This document shows, piece by piece, positions 50,656-60,219 of a stretch of 64,000 nt of DNA; position 1 is the first letter of the stretch, and the number at the start of each line of letters is the position of its first letter. This DNA is from Arthrobacter sp. ISL-85. GTDB lineage: Bacteria; Actinomycetota; Actinomycetes; Actinomycetales; Micrococcaceae. The position numbers were made by a program, and so were the translations under genes. The notes beneath the pieces were generated by a model. The model saw only the letters and a list, made by a program, of their open reading frames with translations, was not told the origin of the DNA and did not search any database. Where the stretch lies: NCBI RefSeq assembly GCF_018613675.1, contig NZ_JAGGPQ010000024.1:144511-208510 (forward strand), given 5' to 3'.

Positions 50656-51129
50656 ATGGTTGAAAGACTCATTACCGGGGACAATGCGCCCGCTTTCACC
50701 CTGCAGGATTCCACCGGCAAGGACGTCAGCCTGGCTCCCCGGCCCGGCCGCTCCACCATCGTCTACTTCTACCCGGCGGCCTCCACTCCGGGCTGCACCA
50801 AGGAAGCCTGTGATTTCCGGGACAGCCTTGCCTCGCTGCAGGCCTCCGGTTACGACGTCCTTGGCATTTCCCCCGATCCCGTCGAAAAACTGGCAAAGTT
50901 CGCCTCCAACGAGTCGCTGACCTTCCCGCTGCTCTCAGACGCGGACCATGCCGTGGCCGAGGCCTACGGCGCCTGGGGCGAAAAGAAGAACTACGGCAAG
51001 ACCTATGAAGGCCTGATCCGATCGACCGTCGTGGTGGGCCCTGACGGCAAGGTGGCGCTTGCGCAGTACAACGTCCGGGCCACCGGCCACGTGGCCAAAC
51101 TCCGGCGAGACCTCAACCTGGACGCCTGA
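50656..51129 (+). CDS. bcp: Thioredoxin-dependent thiol peroxidase (BCP/PrxQ)
   Basis: This 157-residue peroxiredoxin reduces hydroperoxides using thioredoxin. The peroxidatic Cys47 and resolving Cys52 lie in ASTPGCTKEACDF, the atypical 2-Cys arrangement. ATG 50656 has AAGGAGAA upstream. It is divergent from a MarR gene and upstream of tRNA-Leu. Confidence 0.94.
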   Translation: MVERLITGDNAPAFTLQDSTGKDVSLAPRPGRSTIVYFYPAASTPGCTKEACDFRDSLASLQASGYDVLGISPDPVEKLAKFASNESLTFPLLSDADHAVAEAYGAWGEKKNYGKTYEGLIRSTVVVGPDGKVALAQYNVRATGHVAKLRRDLNLDA

Positions 51130-51169
51130 CCCGGCCCGCAGCTGCCGGGGACCTTGCCCGGCGCAACGC

Positions 51170-51175
51170 TACAAT
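51170..51175 (+). promoter_or_regulatory. -10 hexamer TACAAT upstream of tRNA-Leu
   Basis: TACAAT lies 51 bp before the tRNA. A good -35 at the usual distance is not seen. Confidence 0.35.
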
Positions 51176-51226
51176 GGACACTGGCATCCGCCGTCGAACG
51201 TTTTCGCGTTCACGCCAGGAAGCCGC

Positions 51227-51308
51227 GCGCGAGTGGTGAAATTGGCAGACACGCAGGATTTAGGTTCCTGTGCCTTCGGGCGTGGGGGTTCAAGTCCCCC
51301 CTTGCGCA
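51227..51308 (+). tRNA. tRNA-Leu (TAG)
   Basis: The acceptor is GCGCGAG/CTTGCGC, with D-loop TGGCAG and anticodon loop TTTAGGT containing TAG. The long variable arm TGCCTTCGGGCG is typical of Leu, and the T-arm is GGGGGTTCAAGTCCCCC. CCA is not encoded. Confidence 0.94.
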
Positions 51309-51312
51309 CAGG

Positions 51313-51340
51313 GAATCCCCCGGCTCCGGCCGGGGGATTC
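51313..51340 (+). terminator. Terminator after tRNA-Leu
   Basis: GAATCCCCCGGC and GCCGGGGGATTC form a 12-bp stem around TCCG, followed by TTGCGTT. Confidence 0.8.
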
Positions 51341-51540
51341 TTGCGTTAACCAATGCGGCAACCCTGCTGCCGCATTGGTGCGACGAACCGAGAAACTCCA
51401 AAGATCCACCCATCCGCCGCTGCCCACCGGCCGAATAGCCATTGAGACACCGGCCAAGGGCAGGTGCCCACCCCAAGGCAGGCTGCACGCCCCGAACACA
51501 CCGTCCGTCGGCGGCAGGCAAACGATCCAAGGAGAACCCA

Positions 51541-52245
51541 ATGCAGACCTTCAAGCGCACAACTTTCACCGTCGCAGGCGTTGCAGCGGCGGCACTGCTC
51601 AGCCTCACGGCATGTGGCGGTTCCGGCAGCACCTCCGGCTCCACGGCGTCGTCGGCGCCGATGTCATCGGCCCCCAGCTCCAGCATGGCATCGCCGTCGA
51701 GCTCCAGCATGGCGTCCCCGTCCGCGAGCTCCCCGGCAGCAGGCATGGCCCCGGCCGCCAACCTGGTTGGACCCGGCTGCGCGGCCTACGCCAAGCAGGT
51801 TCCCACTGGCGCAGGTTCGGTGGAGGGCATGGCGCTGGACCCCGTGGCCGTCGCAGCCTCGAACAACCCCATCCTGACCACGCTTACCGCGGCGGTTTCC
51901 GGCAAGCTGAACCCCAAGGTCAACCTGGTTGACACGCTCAACGGCGGCGAGTTCACGGTCTTCGCACCAGTCGATGACGCCTTCAAGAAGGTCGACGCCG
52001 CCACCATCGACACCTTGAAGACGGACGATGCACTGCTGAGCAAGATCCTGACCTACCACGTGGTTCCCGGCCAGATCACCCCCGACAAGATCGCCGGGAC
52101 GCACGCCACGGTTGAGGGCGGCTCCGTCACTGTGACCGGCAGCGGCGACACCCTCAAGGTGGACAACGCCAACGTCATCTGCGGCGGCGTCAAGACCAAG
52201 AACGCAACGGTCTACCTGATCGACTCAGTCCTCATGCCCAAGTAA
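51541..52245 (+). CDS. Fasciclin-domain lipoprotein
   Basis: The product is 234 residues with a signal peptide ending in lipobox LTAC (Cys25). A Ser/Met/Pro-rich linker repeats the theme SSMASPS, and one FAS1 domain follows (NPILTTLTAAVSGKLNPKVNLVDTLNGGEFTVFAPVDDAFKKV ... LLSKILTYHVVPGQ). It resembles mycobacterial MPT70/MPB83 surface lipoproteins. FAS1 domains mediate adhesion, but the partner is unknown. The ATG has AAGGAG upstream. It stands alone between two terminators. Confidence 0.92.
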   Translation: MQTFKRTTFTVAGVAAAALLSLTACGGSGSTSGSTASSAPMSSAPSSSMASPSSSSMASPSASSPAAGMAPAANLVGPGCAAYAKQVPTGAGSVEGMALDPVAVAASNNPILTTLTAAVSGKLNPKVNLVDTLNGGEFTVFAPVDDAFKKVDAATIDTLKTDDALLSKILTYHVVPGQITPDKIAGTHATVEGGSVTVTGSGDTLKVDNANVICGGVKTKNATVYLIDSVLMPK

Positions 52246-52266
52246 GCACTCTCCCCCGCCCCGACA

Positions 52267-52306
52267 CAGGGCCGGGTCCGCCGGCAACCCGGCGGACCCG
52301 GCCCTG
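52267..52306 (+). terminator. Strong hairpin after the fasciclin gene
   Basis: CAGGGCCGGGTCCGCCGG and CCGGCGGACCCGGCCCTG form a perfect 18-bp stem around CAAC. No U-tract. Confidence 0.75.
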
Positions 52307-52407
52307 GCGCGTCACGCGCTTACTGGGGCGGGCCGCAGGCGCTGTCCCCTAGACTGGATCCCGGCCCGCAAGCGGCGGAGCCGGCAGCATCCAGAGGTGA
52401 TTAACGA

Positions 52408-54075
52408 GTGCCCAGCAGTACATCGCGGCGGACGGTCATCAAGGCCGGCGCCGTCCTCATGGCGCTGGGCGTGACGTCGTGCACTGGCATGCCGGCCCCC
52501 TCCCCCACGTCCGGGCCGTCCACCTCCACGCCGACGGAGCCTGAGGCCACGTTCAGTTTCGGCACCGCCGCCCAGCCCCTGGGACTGGACCCTGCATTGT
52601 CGAATGACGTGGAGTCCCAGCGCATCACCCGGCAGATCCTGGAAGGCCTGGTGGGGGTGGACCAGACCACCGGCAAGCCCACCCCGCTGCTGGCGACGGA
52701 ATGGAGCGACTCCAACGAAGGCCGGACCTACACCTTCAAACTCCGGACCGGGGTTACATTCCAGGACGGCACCCCGTTTAATGCTGACGCCGTCTGCACC
52801 AACTTCAACCGTTGGTTCGCGTTTCCTCCGGAGCTTCGGAAGCAGGCGCCGGGCAGCTCCTTCAAGGGCGTGTTCAAGGCATATTCCGACGAGCCCGGAT
52901 TATCGATTTTCAAGAGTTGCACGGCGCTGGCGCCGGACACGGTACAGATAGACCTCACCCAGCGGTTCACGGCCTTCCTCCAGGCACTGACCCTCCCAGC
53001 CTTCGCCATCGCATCCCCTGCAGCCCTCGCCGCGGGGAGAGCGGACATCCTGGACCAGAACCGGGGCGGTCAGGCGATGTCCGCGTTCGCCACGAACCCT
53101 GTCGGCACCGGCCCCTTCACCCTTGCCGCGTGGGGCACCGACAACGTCACGCTGGCCAGCAACAAGACATATTGGGGCGACCGGGGCCAGATCGCCACCA
53201 TCAATTTCCTGGCTTACAACCACCCCCAAACCCGCCTCCAGGCATTGCTGGACGGCACGATCGACGGCTACGACGCCGTGACCGTGGGGAATTTCGACCA
53301 GCTGGTCAAGCGTGGCAAGCAGATCGTGCAACGCGACCCGTTCTCGGTGATGTACGTGGGCCTGAACCAGGACATCCCGGTCCTCCAGAACCAGAAGATC
53401 CGGCAGGCGGTGGAGCTCGCGATCGACAAGGAAACGCTGATCCGGAAGTTCTTCATCGACAACACTGCCAAGGCCACGCAGTTTGTCCCGCCCAAGATCA
53501 GCGGCTTCAACAATGAGGCGCCGGAACTCGGCCATGATCCGGCGAAGGCCAAGGATTACCTGAAGGAAGGCGGATACGCGGGCGAGGAGCTGAAGTTCTA
53601 CTACCCCATGAATGTCACCCGGCCCTACCTGCCCACCCCGGAAAAGGTCTATGCCGAGCTCAGCCGACAGCTCACCGCCGTCGGGTTCAACATCAAGCCC
53701 GTTCCCGTTGACTGGTCGGACGGCTACCTGCAAAAGGTCCAGTCCACCGGCGACCATGCGCTCCATATCCTTGGCTGGAACGGCTCCTACTCCGACGCCG
53801 ACAACTTCGTAGGCCCCCTCTTTGGGGAGAAAAACGGCGAATTCGGGTACCAGGATCCGCAGGTCTTTTCGAAGATCAACCGGGCGCGGGGACTGCCTGA
53901 CGGCAAGGAGCGGGATGAGCTTTATCACACCATCAACGCCCAGATCGCGGCCACGGTGCCAGCTGTTCCCATCGCCTTCCCGATCTCCGCACTGGCCTTG
54001 TCGGACCGCGTGCTGAGCTACCCCGCATCACCGGTCTTAAATGAAGTTTTCACCAAGGTACAGCTAAAGCCTTGA
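52408..54075 (+). CDS. ABC transporter substrate-binding lipoprotein, family 5 (peptide/nickel type), Tat signal
   Basis: This 555-residue solute-binding protein has a twin-arginine-type N-terminus (TSRRTVIKAGAVLMALGV) ending in lipobox VTSC at Cys25, so it is likely exported folded and lipid-anchored. The mature part has family-5 (DppA/OppA) landmarks: LDPALSNDVESQRITRQILEGLV, FKLRTGVTFQDGTPFNADAV and NQKIRQAVELAIDKETLI. No permease or ATPase genes accompany it here, so it is an orphan receptor. GTG start with AGAGGTGA 7 nt upstream. Confidence 0.9.
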   Translation: MPSSTSRRTVIKAGAVLMALGVTSCTGMPAPSPTSGPSTSTPTEPEATFSFGTAAQPLGLDPALSNDVESQRITRQILEGLVGVDQTTGKPTPLLATEWSDSNEGRTYTFKLRTGVTFQDGTPFNADAVCTNFNRWFAFPPELRKQAPGSSFKGVFKAYSDEPGLSIFKSCTALAPDTVQIDLTQRFTAFLQALTLPAFAIASPAALAAGRADILDQNRGGQAMSAFATNPVGTGPFTLAAWGTDNVTLASNKTYWGDRGQIATINFLAYNHPQTRLQALLDGTIDGYDAVTVGNFDQLVKRGKQIVQRDPFSVMYVGLNQDIPVLQNQKIRQAVELAIDKETLIRKFFIDNTAKATQFVPPKISGFNNEAPELGHDPAKAKDYLKEGGYAGEELKFYYPMNVTRPYLPTPEKVYAELSRQLTAVGFNIKPVPVDWSDGYLQKVQSTGDHALHILGWNGSYSDADNFVGPLFGEKNGEFGYQDPQVFSKINRARGLPDGKERDELYHTINAQIAATVPAVPIAFPISALALSDRVLSYPASPVLNEVFTKVQLKP

Positions 54076-54154
54076 CGGGCCGGGCCAATTTCAGTATGCG
54101 GGCTGCCCGGGGATATTCTGTGACAGCCAGAGCCGCTGCAATCGGAGACTGATC

Positions 54155-55657
54155 GTGACCTTCATTTCCAAGACCCCACACGCCGACGTTGTCCTGATAG
54201 GCGGCGGCATCATGAGCGCCACGCTGGGGGCATTCCTCAAGCAGCTGGAGCCGGACTGGACCATCTCCCTGTTCGAACGCCTGGACCAGCCCGGGCTCGA
54301 AAGCTCGGATCCCTGGAACAACGCAGGAACGGGCCACGCCGCCCTCTGCGAACTCAACTACTCCCCCGCAGCCAAAGACGGCTCGGTCAGCCCCGCCAAG
54401 GCACTGCTCATCAACGAACAGTTCCAGCTCTCCCGCCAGTTCTGGTCCCACCTGGTGGACAACAGCCTCATCGGTTCGCCCAAGGGCTTCATCAACACCG
54501 TCCCGCACATGAGCTTCGTGATCGGCGAGGACCACACCCGGTTCCTGAAGACCCGGTACGAGGCGCTCAAGCCGCACCCCCTGTTCCGCAGCATGGAATA
54601 CTCCGAAGACCACGCCCAGATCGCCAAGTGGGCACCACTGATCGTCAAGGGCCGCGACCCGCAGCAGCGCATTGCCGCCACCCGTGCCGCCGAGGGCACC
54701 GACGTCGACTTCGGCGCCCTGACCCGCGAGCTGACCACCTACCTCGGGAACAACGGCGTCGAAATCAACTATGGCCACGACGTCACCGGGATCACCCGCG
54801 CGTCCGACGGCGGCTGGGACCTGACGCTGAAGTACCCCCGGTCCGGGGAACACGGCAAGATCCACGCCAAGTTCGTCTTTGTCGGCGCCGGCGGCGGGGC
54901 CCTGCACCTGCTCCAGGCATCCGGCATTCCGGAAAGCAAAGGCTACGGCGGATTCCCGGTCTCCGGCCAGTTCTTCCGCTGCACTGATGAGACTATCGCC
55001 GCACAGCACAGCGCCAAGGTGTACGGCCAGGCTTCGGTGGGCGCCCCGCCCATGTCGGTCCCGCACCTGGACACCCGTTACGTCAACGGGAAGCGTTCCC
55101 TCCTGTTCGGCCCGTACGCGGGTTTCTCCACCAACTTCCTGAAGAACGGCTCCTACCTGGACCTGCCCCTGTCCATCCGCCCGGGCAACATCATCCCGAT
55201 GCTGGCCGTGGCCAAGGACAACATGGACCTCACCGCCTACCTGGTGAAGGAAGTGGTCAAGCGGCACGACCAGAAGGTGGAGGCGCTGCGCGAGTACTAC
55301 CCCGAGGCAAAGGGCAGGGATTGGGAACTCATCACCGCCGGCCAGCGTGTACAGATCATCAAGAAAGACCCGCAGAAGGGCGGCATCCTTCAGTTTGGCA
55401 CGGAAGTGATTGCCGGCCGTGACGGCTCCATCGGTGCGCTCCTGGGCGCTTCGCCGGGGGCGTCGACCGCTGTCCCCATCATGATCGAGCTGCTCCAGAA
55501 GACGTTCCCCAAGAACTTCAAGGGCTGGCAGTCCAAGCTCCAGGACATGATGCCCGGCTACGGGGTGAAGCTGGATGAGAATCCGGACCTCGCCGCCGAG
55601 CTGGAGCGGGCAACGGCCAAGTCCCTCCAGCTGGAGAGTGTTTCCGCCAGCCACTGA
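54155..55657 (+). CDS. mqo: Malate:quinone oxidoreductase
   Basis: This 500-residue FAD-dependent membrane-associated dehydrogenase oxidises malate and reduces menaquinone in the TCA cycle. It starts with ADVVLIGGGIMSATLGAFLKQLEPDW (FAD Rossmann loop), has SSDPWNNAGTGHAALCELNYSP and ends with GASPGASTAVPIMIELLQKTF. GTG start with GGAG 8 nt upstream. Monocistronic between the solute-binding protein and RND genes. Confidence 0.96.
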   Translation: MTFISKTPHADVVLIGGGIMSATLGAFLKQLEPDWTISLFERLDQPGLESSDPWNNAGTGHAALCELNYSPAAKDGSVSPAKALLINEQFQLSRQFWSHLVDNSLIGSPKGFINTVPHMSFVIGEDHTRFLKTRYEALKPHPLFRSMEYSEDHAQIAKWAPLIVKGRDPQQRIAATRAAEGTDVDFGALTRELTTYLGNNGVEINYGHDVTGITRASDGGWDLTLKYPRSGEHGKIHAKFVFVGAGGGALHLLQASGIPESKGYGGFPVSGQFFRCTDETIAAQHSAKVYGQASVGAPPMSVPHLDTRYVNGKRSLLFGPYAGFSTNFLKNGSYLDLPLSIRPGNIIPMLAVAKDNMDLTAYLVKEVVKRHDQKVEALREYYPEAKGRDWELITAGQRVQIIKKDPQKGGILQFGTEVIAGRDGSIGALLGASPGASTAVPIMIELLQKTFPKNFKGWQSKLQDMMPGYGVKLDENPDLAAELERATAKSLQLESVSASH

Positions 55658-55727
55658 CCCTGCCGGGGCCAGCGGCTGGCACCCCCCAGGGCATGTACCA
55701 GTCACTTAACCCCTCAGGAGACCACCC

Positions 55728-58700
55728 ATGTTCCGGCTGGCGCACCTTTCCCTGGCGAACCGGGCCCTGATCGCGCTGATCACTGTCTTTGCCTCGGTCT
55801 TCGGCGTGATCACCATGTCCTCGCTGAAGCAGGAACTCATTCCTTCCATTGAGTTCCCGCAGATCACGGTGCTCAGCTCCATGCCGGGCGCATCACCGGA
55901 AGTAGTGGACAAGCAGGTCAGCGGTCCACTGGAGAAGGCGCTCAACGGCGTGGAGGGGCTGGAATCCACCTCCTCCACGTCGCGGACCGGCGTCTCCCAG
56001 ATCACCATGGTCTTCACCTACGGGTCGAACCTGGACCGGGCCCGGAACCAGATCGACCGGGCCATTTCCAACGCCAAGCGGACCCTGCCCAGCGACGTCC
56101 AGCCGCAGGCCATCGCCGGAAGCATCAGCGACTTTCCCATCGTTTTCCTCGCCGTTTCGTCGGACAAGCCGCTGAGCGAACTGAACGCCGACCTGCAGCG
56201 CCTCAGCGTCCCCCGGCTGCAGAAGATCGACGGCGTCCGCAGTGCCGATGTCACGGGCGGCGCCTCCCAGCACATCGAGATCCTCCCGCGGGCCGACGCC
56301 ATCGCCGCGGCAGGGACAAGCGTCACCGCCATCCGCGACGCCCTGTCCAACAACGGTGCGCTGGTGCCTGCGGGGACCCTCGAGGACCAGGGCAGGACCC
56401 TCTCGCTGCAGGTCGGCAGCCCGGTTGACTCCCTCGACGCCATCAAGGCCCTGCCGCTGGCTGGCGCGAAGAACGCCGCGACCATCGGTTCGGTTGCCGA
56501 TGTTTCCCTCAAGGACGATGAGCGCACCTCCATCACCCGCACCAACGGGGCAGAGACCCTTGCCGTCTCAGTGACCAAGAAGCCCGAGGGCGACACGGTG
56601 GCGATTTCCCACGCCGTGCGGGACTCCCTGAATCAACTGGAGGCTGAACTGGGCTCCAACGCCAAGTTCACCCCCGTCTTCGACCAGGCACCCTTCATCG
56701 AAAAGTCCATCAAGGACCTCACCACGGAAGGCCTGCTGGGGCTTGGGTTCGCCGTCGCCGTCATTCTGCTCTTCCTGATGTCCGCCCGCTCCACGCTGGT
56801 CACGGCAGTGTCCATTCCGCTGTCACTGCTGATCACGTTCATCGGCCTGTCCGGCACCGGCTACTCGTTGAACATCCTGACGCTCGGCGCGCTCACCATC
56901 GCAATCGGGCGCGTGGTGGACGACTCGATCGTCGTCATCGAAAACATCAAGAGACACCTCAGTTACGGGGAGGAAAAGTCGACGGCGATCCTCACCGCCA
57001 TCAGGGAAGTGGCCGGCGCGATCACTGCCTCCACCCTGACCACGGTGGCGGTGTTCCTGCCCATCGCATTCGTCGGTGAACTGGCCGGTGAACTGTTCCG
57101 GCCGTTCGCCCTGACGGTCACCATGGCGCTGCTGGCGTCGCTGCTGGTGTCGCTGACGATCGTTCCGGTGCTGGCCTACTGGTTCCTCAAGAATCCCAAG
57201 GGTGGCCCCGCCGTCGCGCCCGCAGGCTCCGTCGAGGCCCGGCGCATGGCCGACGAGGCCAAGGCCAGGGCCCACGACGCCGAGCAGCGCAGCCGGCTGC
57301 AGCGCGGTTACCTCCCCATCCTCCGGTCCACGCAGAAGCATCCCGTGATCACACTGGTGGCGGCTGTCCTGGTGCTCGGCGCCACCGGTGCCATGACGCC
57401 GCTGCTGGCCACCAACCTCCTGGGAGACTCGGGGCAGAACAGCCTGACCGTGCGCCAGGTGCTCCCGGCCGGGACCAGCCTGGCCGACACCAGTGCCGCC
57501 GCCATCCGCCTCGAAGGGGTCCTGCGCGGCATCGACGGCATCAAGGACGTCCAGGTTACTTCCGGCAACGCGCAGGCCGGCTTCGCCGCACTCACCTCCA
57601 CCGGATCCTCAAACTCGACATTCACGGTGGTCACGGACGAAAAGGCCAACCAGGAACGCCTCCAGGACACCGTACGGTCGGAGCTCGCCAAGGTTCCCGA
57701 TTCCGGAAAGGTCTCCGTAGGAACCCAGCAGGGCGGCCTCGGCACCTCATCCACCGTTGACATCACGCTGAAGGCTGCCTCCAGCGCAGACCTGCGGACA
57801 GCCAGCGACACCATGGTGGCGGCCATGACGGGCGTCCCGGGCACCAGCGAGGTGGCCAGCAACCTCGCAGCCAGCAACCCCGTGGTGCAGGTCAAGGTGG
57901 ACCGGGCCAAAGCCACTGCCGCCGGGTTGAACGAGGAACAGGTGGCCGGTGTCCTCGCCTCCACCATCAGCCCTATCCCGGCCGGCACGGTGCGGATTGA
58001 TACCAATGACTTCCCCGTCCGGATCGGCCAGGGTACGAAGTTCACCAGCATCGATGCGGTCCGGAACATCCCGTTACCCGCCGGCGGCCGGCCGGTGACG
58101 CTGGGAAGCATCGCATCCGTGGAGCAGGTGGACGTCCCCGTCTCCATCACTTCCAGCAACGGTGAGCGCACCGCCAAGGTGTCCATTACGCCGTCGGGCT
58201 CCAACTTGGGCGCCGTGAACACCGAAGTCCAAAAGCGCATGGCTGGCGTCCAGCTGCCGCCTGGAGTCACCGCCGAAATCGGCGGGGCCACCACCCAGCA
58301 GGCGGAGTCCTTCCGGCAACTGGGCCTGGCCCTGCTGGCAGCCATCGCCATCGTGTACGTGATCATGGTGGCCACCTTCAAGTCCCTCATTCAGCCGCTG
58401 ATCCTGCTGGTCTCGGTTCCGTTCGCGGCGACCGGCGCGGTGGCCCTGCTGCTGCTCACCGGGGTGCCGCTGGGCCTGCCGTCGCTCATCGGCATGCTGA
58501 TGCTGGTGGGCATCGTGGTCACCAATGCGATCGTGCTGATCGACCTGATCAACCAGTACCGGCAGCCCCGCGACGGCCGGCCCGGCATGAACGTGGCGGA
58601 CGCCATCACGAACGGCGCCCGGCAGCGCCTCCGGCCAATCCTCATGACAGCCCTTGCCACCGTCTTTGCGCTGACCCCCATGGCCCTGGGCCTCACGGGT

Positions 58701-58958
58701 GGCGGCGGGTTCATCTCCCAGCCGCTGGCCGTGGTGGTAATCGGCGGCCTGGTGTCCTCCACGGCGCTGACCCTGATCCTGGTGCCGGTGCTCTACCGGC
58801 TGGTGGAGGGGCGGCGGGAGAAGAGGGCGCTGCTGCGGGACCTGCAGGCCCGTCCACAGGGCGGCCCGGGTTCCGACATCGACGCCGAGTTCAGGGACTG
58901 GACCACCGGACAAGTGCCCAAGGTCACCGGCCGGCGCGCCGCTCCCGGCGACGCCTAA
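55728..58958 (+). CDS. RND-superfamily (AcrB/HAE1-like) efflux permease
   Basis: This 1076-residue permease is of the AcrB class, with the expected two halves each of six helices around large extracytoplasmic loops. TM1 is ALIALITVFASVFGVITM; the proton-relay aspartates are in GRVVDDSIVVIEN; the second half has VLLLLTGVPLGLPSLIGMLMLVGIVVTNAIVLIDL. No membrane-fusion or outer-membrane partner gene is present, as is normal for Gram-positives. Substrate unknown; drugs, lipids or siderophores are possible. ATG with AGGAG upstream. Confidence 0.93.
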   Translation: MFRLAHLSLANRALIALITVFASVFGVITMSSLKQELIPSIEFPQITVLSSMPGASPEVVDKQVSGPLEKALNGVEGLESTSSTSRTGVSQITMVFTYGSNLDRARNQIDRAISNAKRTLPSDVQPQAIAGSISDFPIVFLAVSSDKPLSELNADLQRLSVPRLQKIDGVRSADVTGGASQHIEILPRADAIAAAGTSVTAIRDALSNNGALVPAGTLEDQGRTLSLQVGSPVDSLDAIKALPLAGAKNAATIGSVADVSLKDDERTSITRTNGAETLAVSVTKKPEGDTVAISHAVRDSLNQLEAELGSNAKFTPVFDQAPFIEKSIKDLTTEGLLGLGFAVAVILLFLMSARSTLVTAVSIPLSLLITFIGLSGTGYSLNILTLGALTIAIGRVVDDSIVVIENIKRHLSYGEEKSTAILTAIREVAGAITASTLTTVAVFLPIAFVGELAGELFRPFALTVTMALLASLLVSLTIVPVLAYWFLKNPKGGPAVAPAGSVEARRMADEAKARAHDAEQRSRLQRGYLPILRSTQKHPVITLVAAVLVLGATGAMTPLLATNLLGDSGQNSLTVRQVLPAGTSLADTSAAAIRLEGVLRGIDGIKDVQVTSGNAQAGFAALTSTGSSNSTFTVVTDEKANQERLQDTVRSELAKVPDSGKVSVGTQQGGLGTSSTVDITLKAASSADLRTASDTMVAAMTGVPGTSEVASNLAASNPVVQVKVDRAKATAAGLNEEQVAGVLASTISPIPAGTVRIDTNDFPVRIGQGTKFTSIDAVRNIPLPAGGRPVTLGSIASVEQVDVPVSITSSNGERTAKVSITPSGSNLGAVNTEVQKRMAGVQLPPGVTAEIGGATTQQAESFRQLGLALLAAIAIVYVIMVATFKSLIQPLILLVSVPFAATGAVALLLLTGVPLGLPSLIGMLMLVGIVVTNAIVLIDLINQYRQPRDGRPGMNVADAITNGARQRLRPILMTALATVFALTPMALGLTGGGGFISQPLAVVVIGGLVSSTALTLILVPVLYRLVEGRREKRALLRDLQARPQGGPGSDIDAEFRDWTTGQVPKVTGRRAAPGDA

Positions 58959-59003
58959 TAAATCAGCGGAATATTTCCAGCACGACTCCGTTATACCCGG
59001 CGA

Positions 59004-59021
59004 TAGATGCAAATGCATCTA
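59004..59021. promoter_or_regulatory. MarR-type operator before the LLM oxidoreductase operon
   Basis: TAGATGCAAATGCATCTA is a perfect 8+8 palindrome. It overlaps the -35/spacer of a promoter whose -10 is TACACT (59030-59035), so a bound regulator would block transcription. The natural binder is the MarR protein encoded by the second gene of the operon. Confidence 0.7.
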
Positions 59022-59073
59022 CATTGGTCTACACTGGAACCAAGCCCCAAGCCCAGGAACGGAAAGGCACGCC

Positions 59074-60219
59074 ATGCAAATCGGTGTTTTCAGCGTCAGC
59101 GATATCACCACGGACCCCACCACGGGCCGTACCCCCACCGAACACGAGCGCATCAAGGCGTCGGTCGCCATCGCCAAAAAGGTGGAGGAAATCGGCATGG
59201 ATGTCTACGCCATCGGCGAGCACCACAACCGCCCTTTCTTCTCCTCCTCCCCCACCACCACCCTGGCCTACATCGCAGCCCAGACCGAACGCATCATCCT
59301 CTCCACGGCCACCACGCTGATCACCACCAATGACCCGGTGAAGATCGCCGAAGACTTCGCCATGCTCCAGCACCTGTCGGACGGGCGCGTGGACCTGGTC
59401 CTGGGCCGCGGCAACACGGCCCCGGTGTACCCGTGGTTCGGCAAGAACATCCAGGACGGCGTGGAGCTGGCCATCGAGAACTACAGCCTCCTGCGCAAGC
59501 TGTGGGACGAGGACACGGTGAACTGGTCCGGCAAGTTCCGTACCCCGCTGCAGAACTTCACCTCAACGCCCCGTCCGCTCGACGGCGTTGCCCCCTTCGT
59601 CTGGCACGGCTCCATCCGCACTCCACAGATCGCCGAGGTGGCCGCCTACTTTGGCGACGGCTTCTTCGCCAACAACATCTTCTGGCCCAAGGAGCACTAC
59701 CAGCAGCTGATCGGCCTCTACCGCGAGCGGTACGAACACTACGGCCACGGCAAGGCGGACCAGGCGATCGTGGGCCTCGGCGGCCAGTTCTTCATGCGGA
59801 AGAACTCCCAGGATGCGGTCAAGGAATTCCGCCCGTACTTTGACAACGCCCCCGTCTACGGCCACGGCCCTTCCCTTGAGGACTTTACGTCGCAGACCCC
59901 GCTGACCGTGGGCAGCCCGCAGGAGGTCATTGAAAAGACATTGACCTTCCGCGAGTACTTCGGTGACTACCAGCGCCAGCTGTTCCTGATCGACCACGCC
60001 GGCCTGCCGCTGAAGACCGTCCTGGAGCAGCTGGACCTGTTCGGCGAGGAAGTCCTGCCGGTCCTGCGCAAGGAGTACGCGGCCCTCAAGCCCGCGCACG
60101 TTCCGGAGCCGCCCACCCATGCCGGCCGCGTGGCTGCCCTGCTGGCATCGCAGGAGGCGTCTGCGGCGGCCTCCCAGGCGGCATCCCAGGACGCCGACAA
60201 AGCCACCTCGGAGGCGTGA
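59074..60219 (+). CDS. LLM-class flavin-dependent oxidoreductase
   Basis: This 381-residue luciferase-like monooxygenase fold protein has GMDVYAIGEHHNRPFFSSSPTTTLAYIAAQTERI and EDFAMLQHLSDGRVDLVLGRGN, characteristic of the bacterial-luciferase alkanal-like group. Cofactor FMN (or F420) and substrate are not determinable. The last 25 residues are a Ser/Ala-rich tail. The ATG has GAAAGG 6 nt upstream. Its stop overlaps the ATG of a MarR gene by one base. Confidence 0.9.
   Translation: MQIGVFSVSDITTDPTTGRTPTEHERIKASVAIAKKVEEIGMDVYAIGEHHNRPFFSSSPTTTLAYIAAQTERIILSTATTLITTNDPVKIAEDFAMLQHLSDGRVDLVLGRGNTAPVYPWFGKNIQDGVELAIENYSLLRKLWDEDTVNWSGKFRTPLQNFTSTPRPLDGVAPFVWHGSIRTPQIAEVAAYFGDGFFANNIFWPKEHYQQLIGLYRERYEHYGHGKADQAIVGLGGQFFMRKNSQDAVKEFRPYFDNAPVYGHGPSLEDFTSQTPLTVGSPQEVIEKTLTFREYFGDYQRQLFLIDHAGLPLKTVLEQLDLFGEEVLPVLRKEYAALKPAHVPEPPTHAGRVAALLASQEASAAASQAASQDADKATSEA

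Noticed and set aside
51660..51730. Tandem repeat array (Ser/Met codons) in the fasciclin gene as a CRISPR or VNTR
   Set aside because: Short imperfect in-frame repeats encoding the linker; no spacers and no regular unit length.
54050..55705. 551-codon open frame on the minus strand opposite mqo
   Set aside because: Antisense shadow of mqo; low-complexity composition, no ribosome-binding site and no family features.
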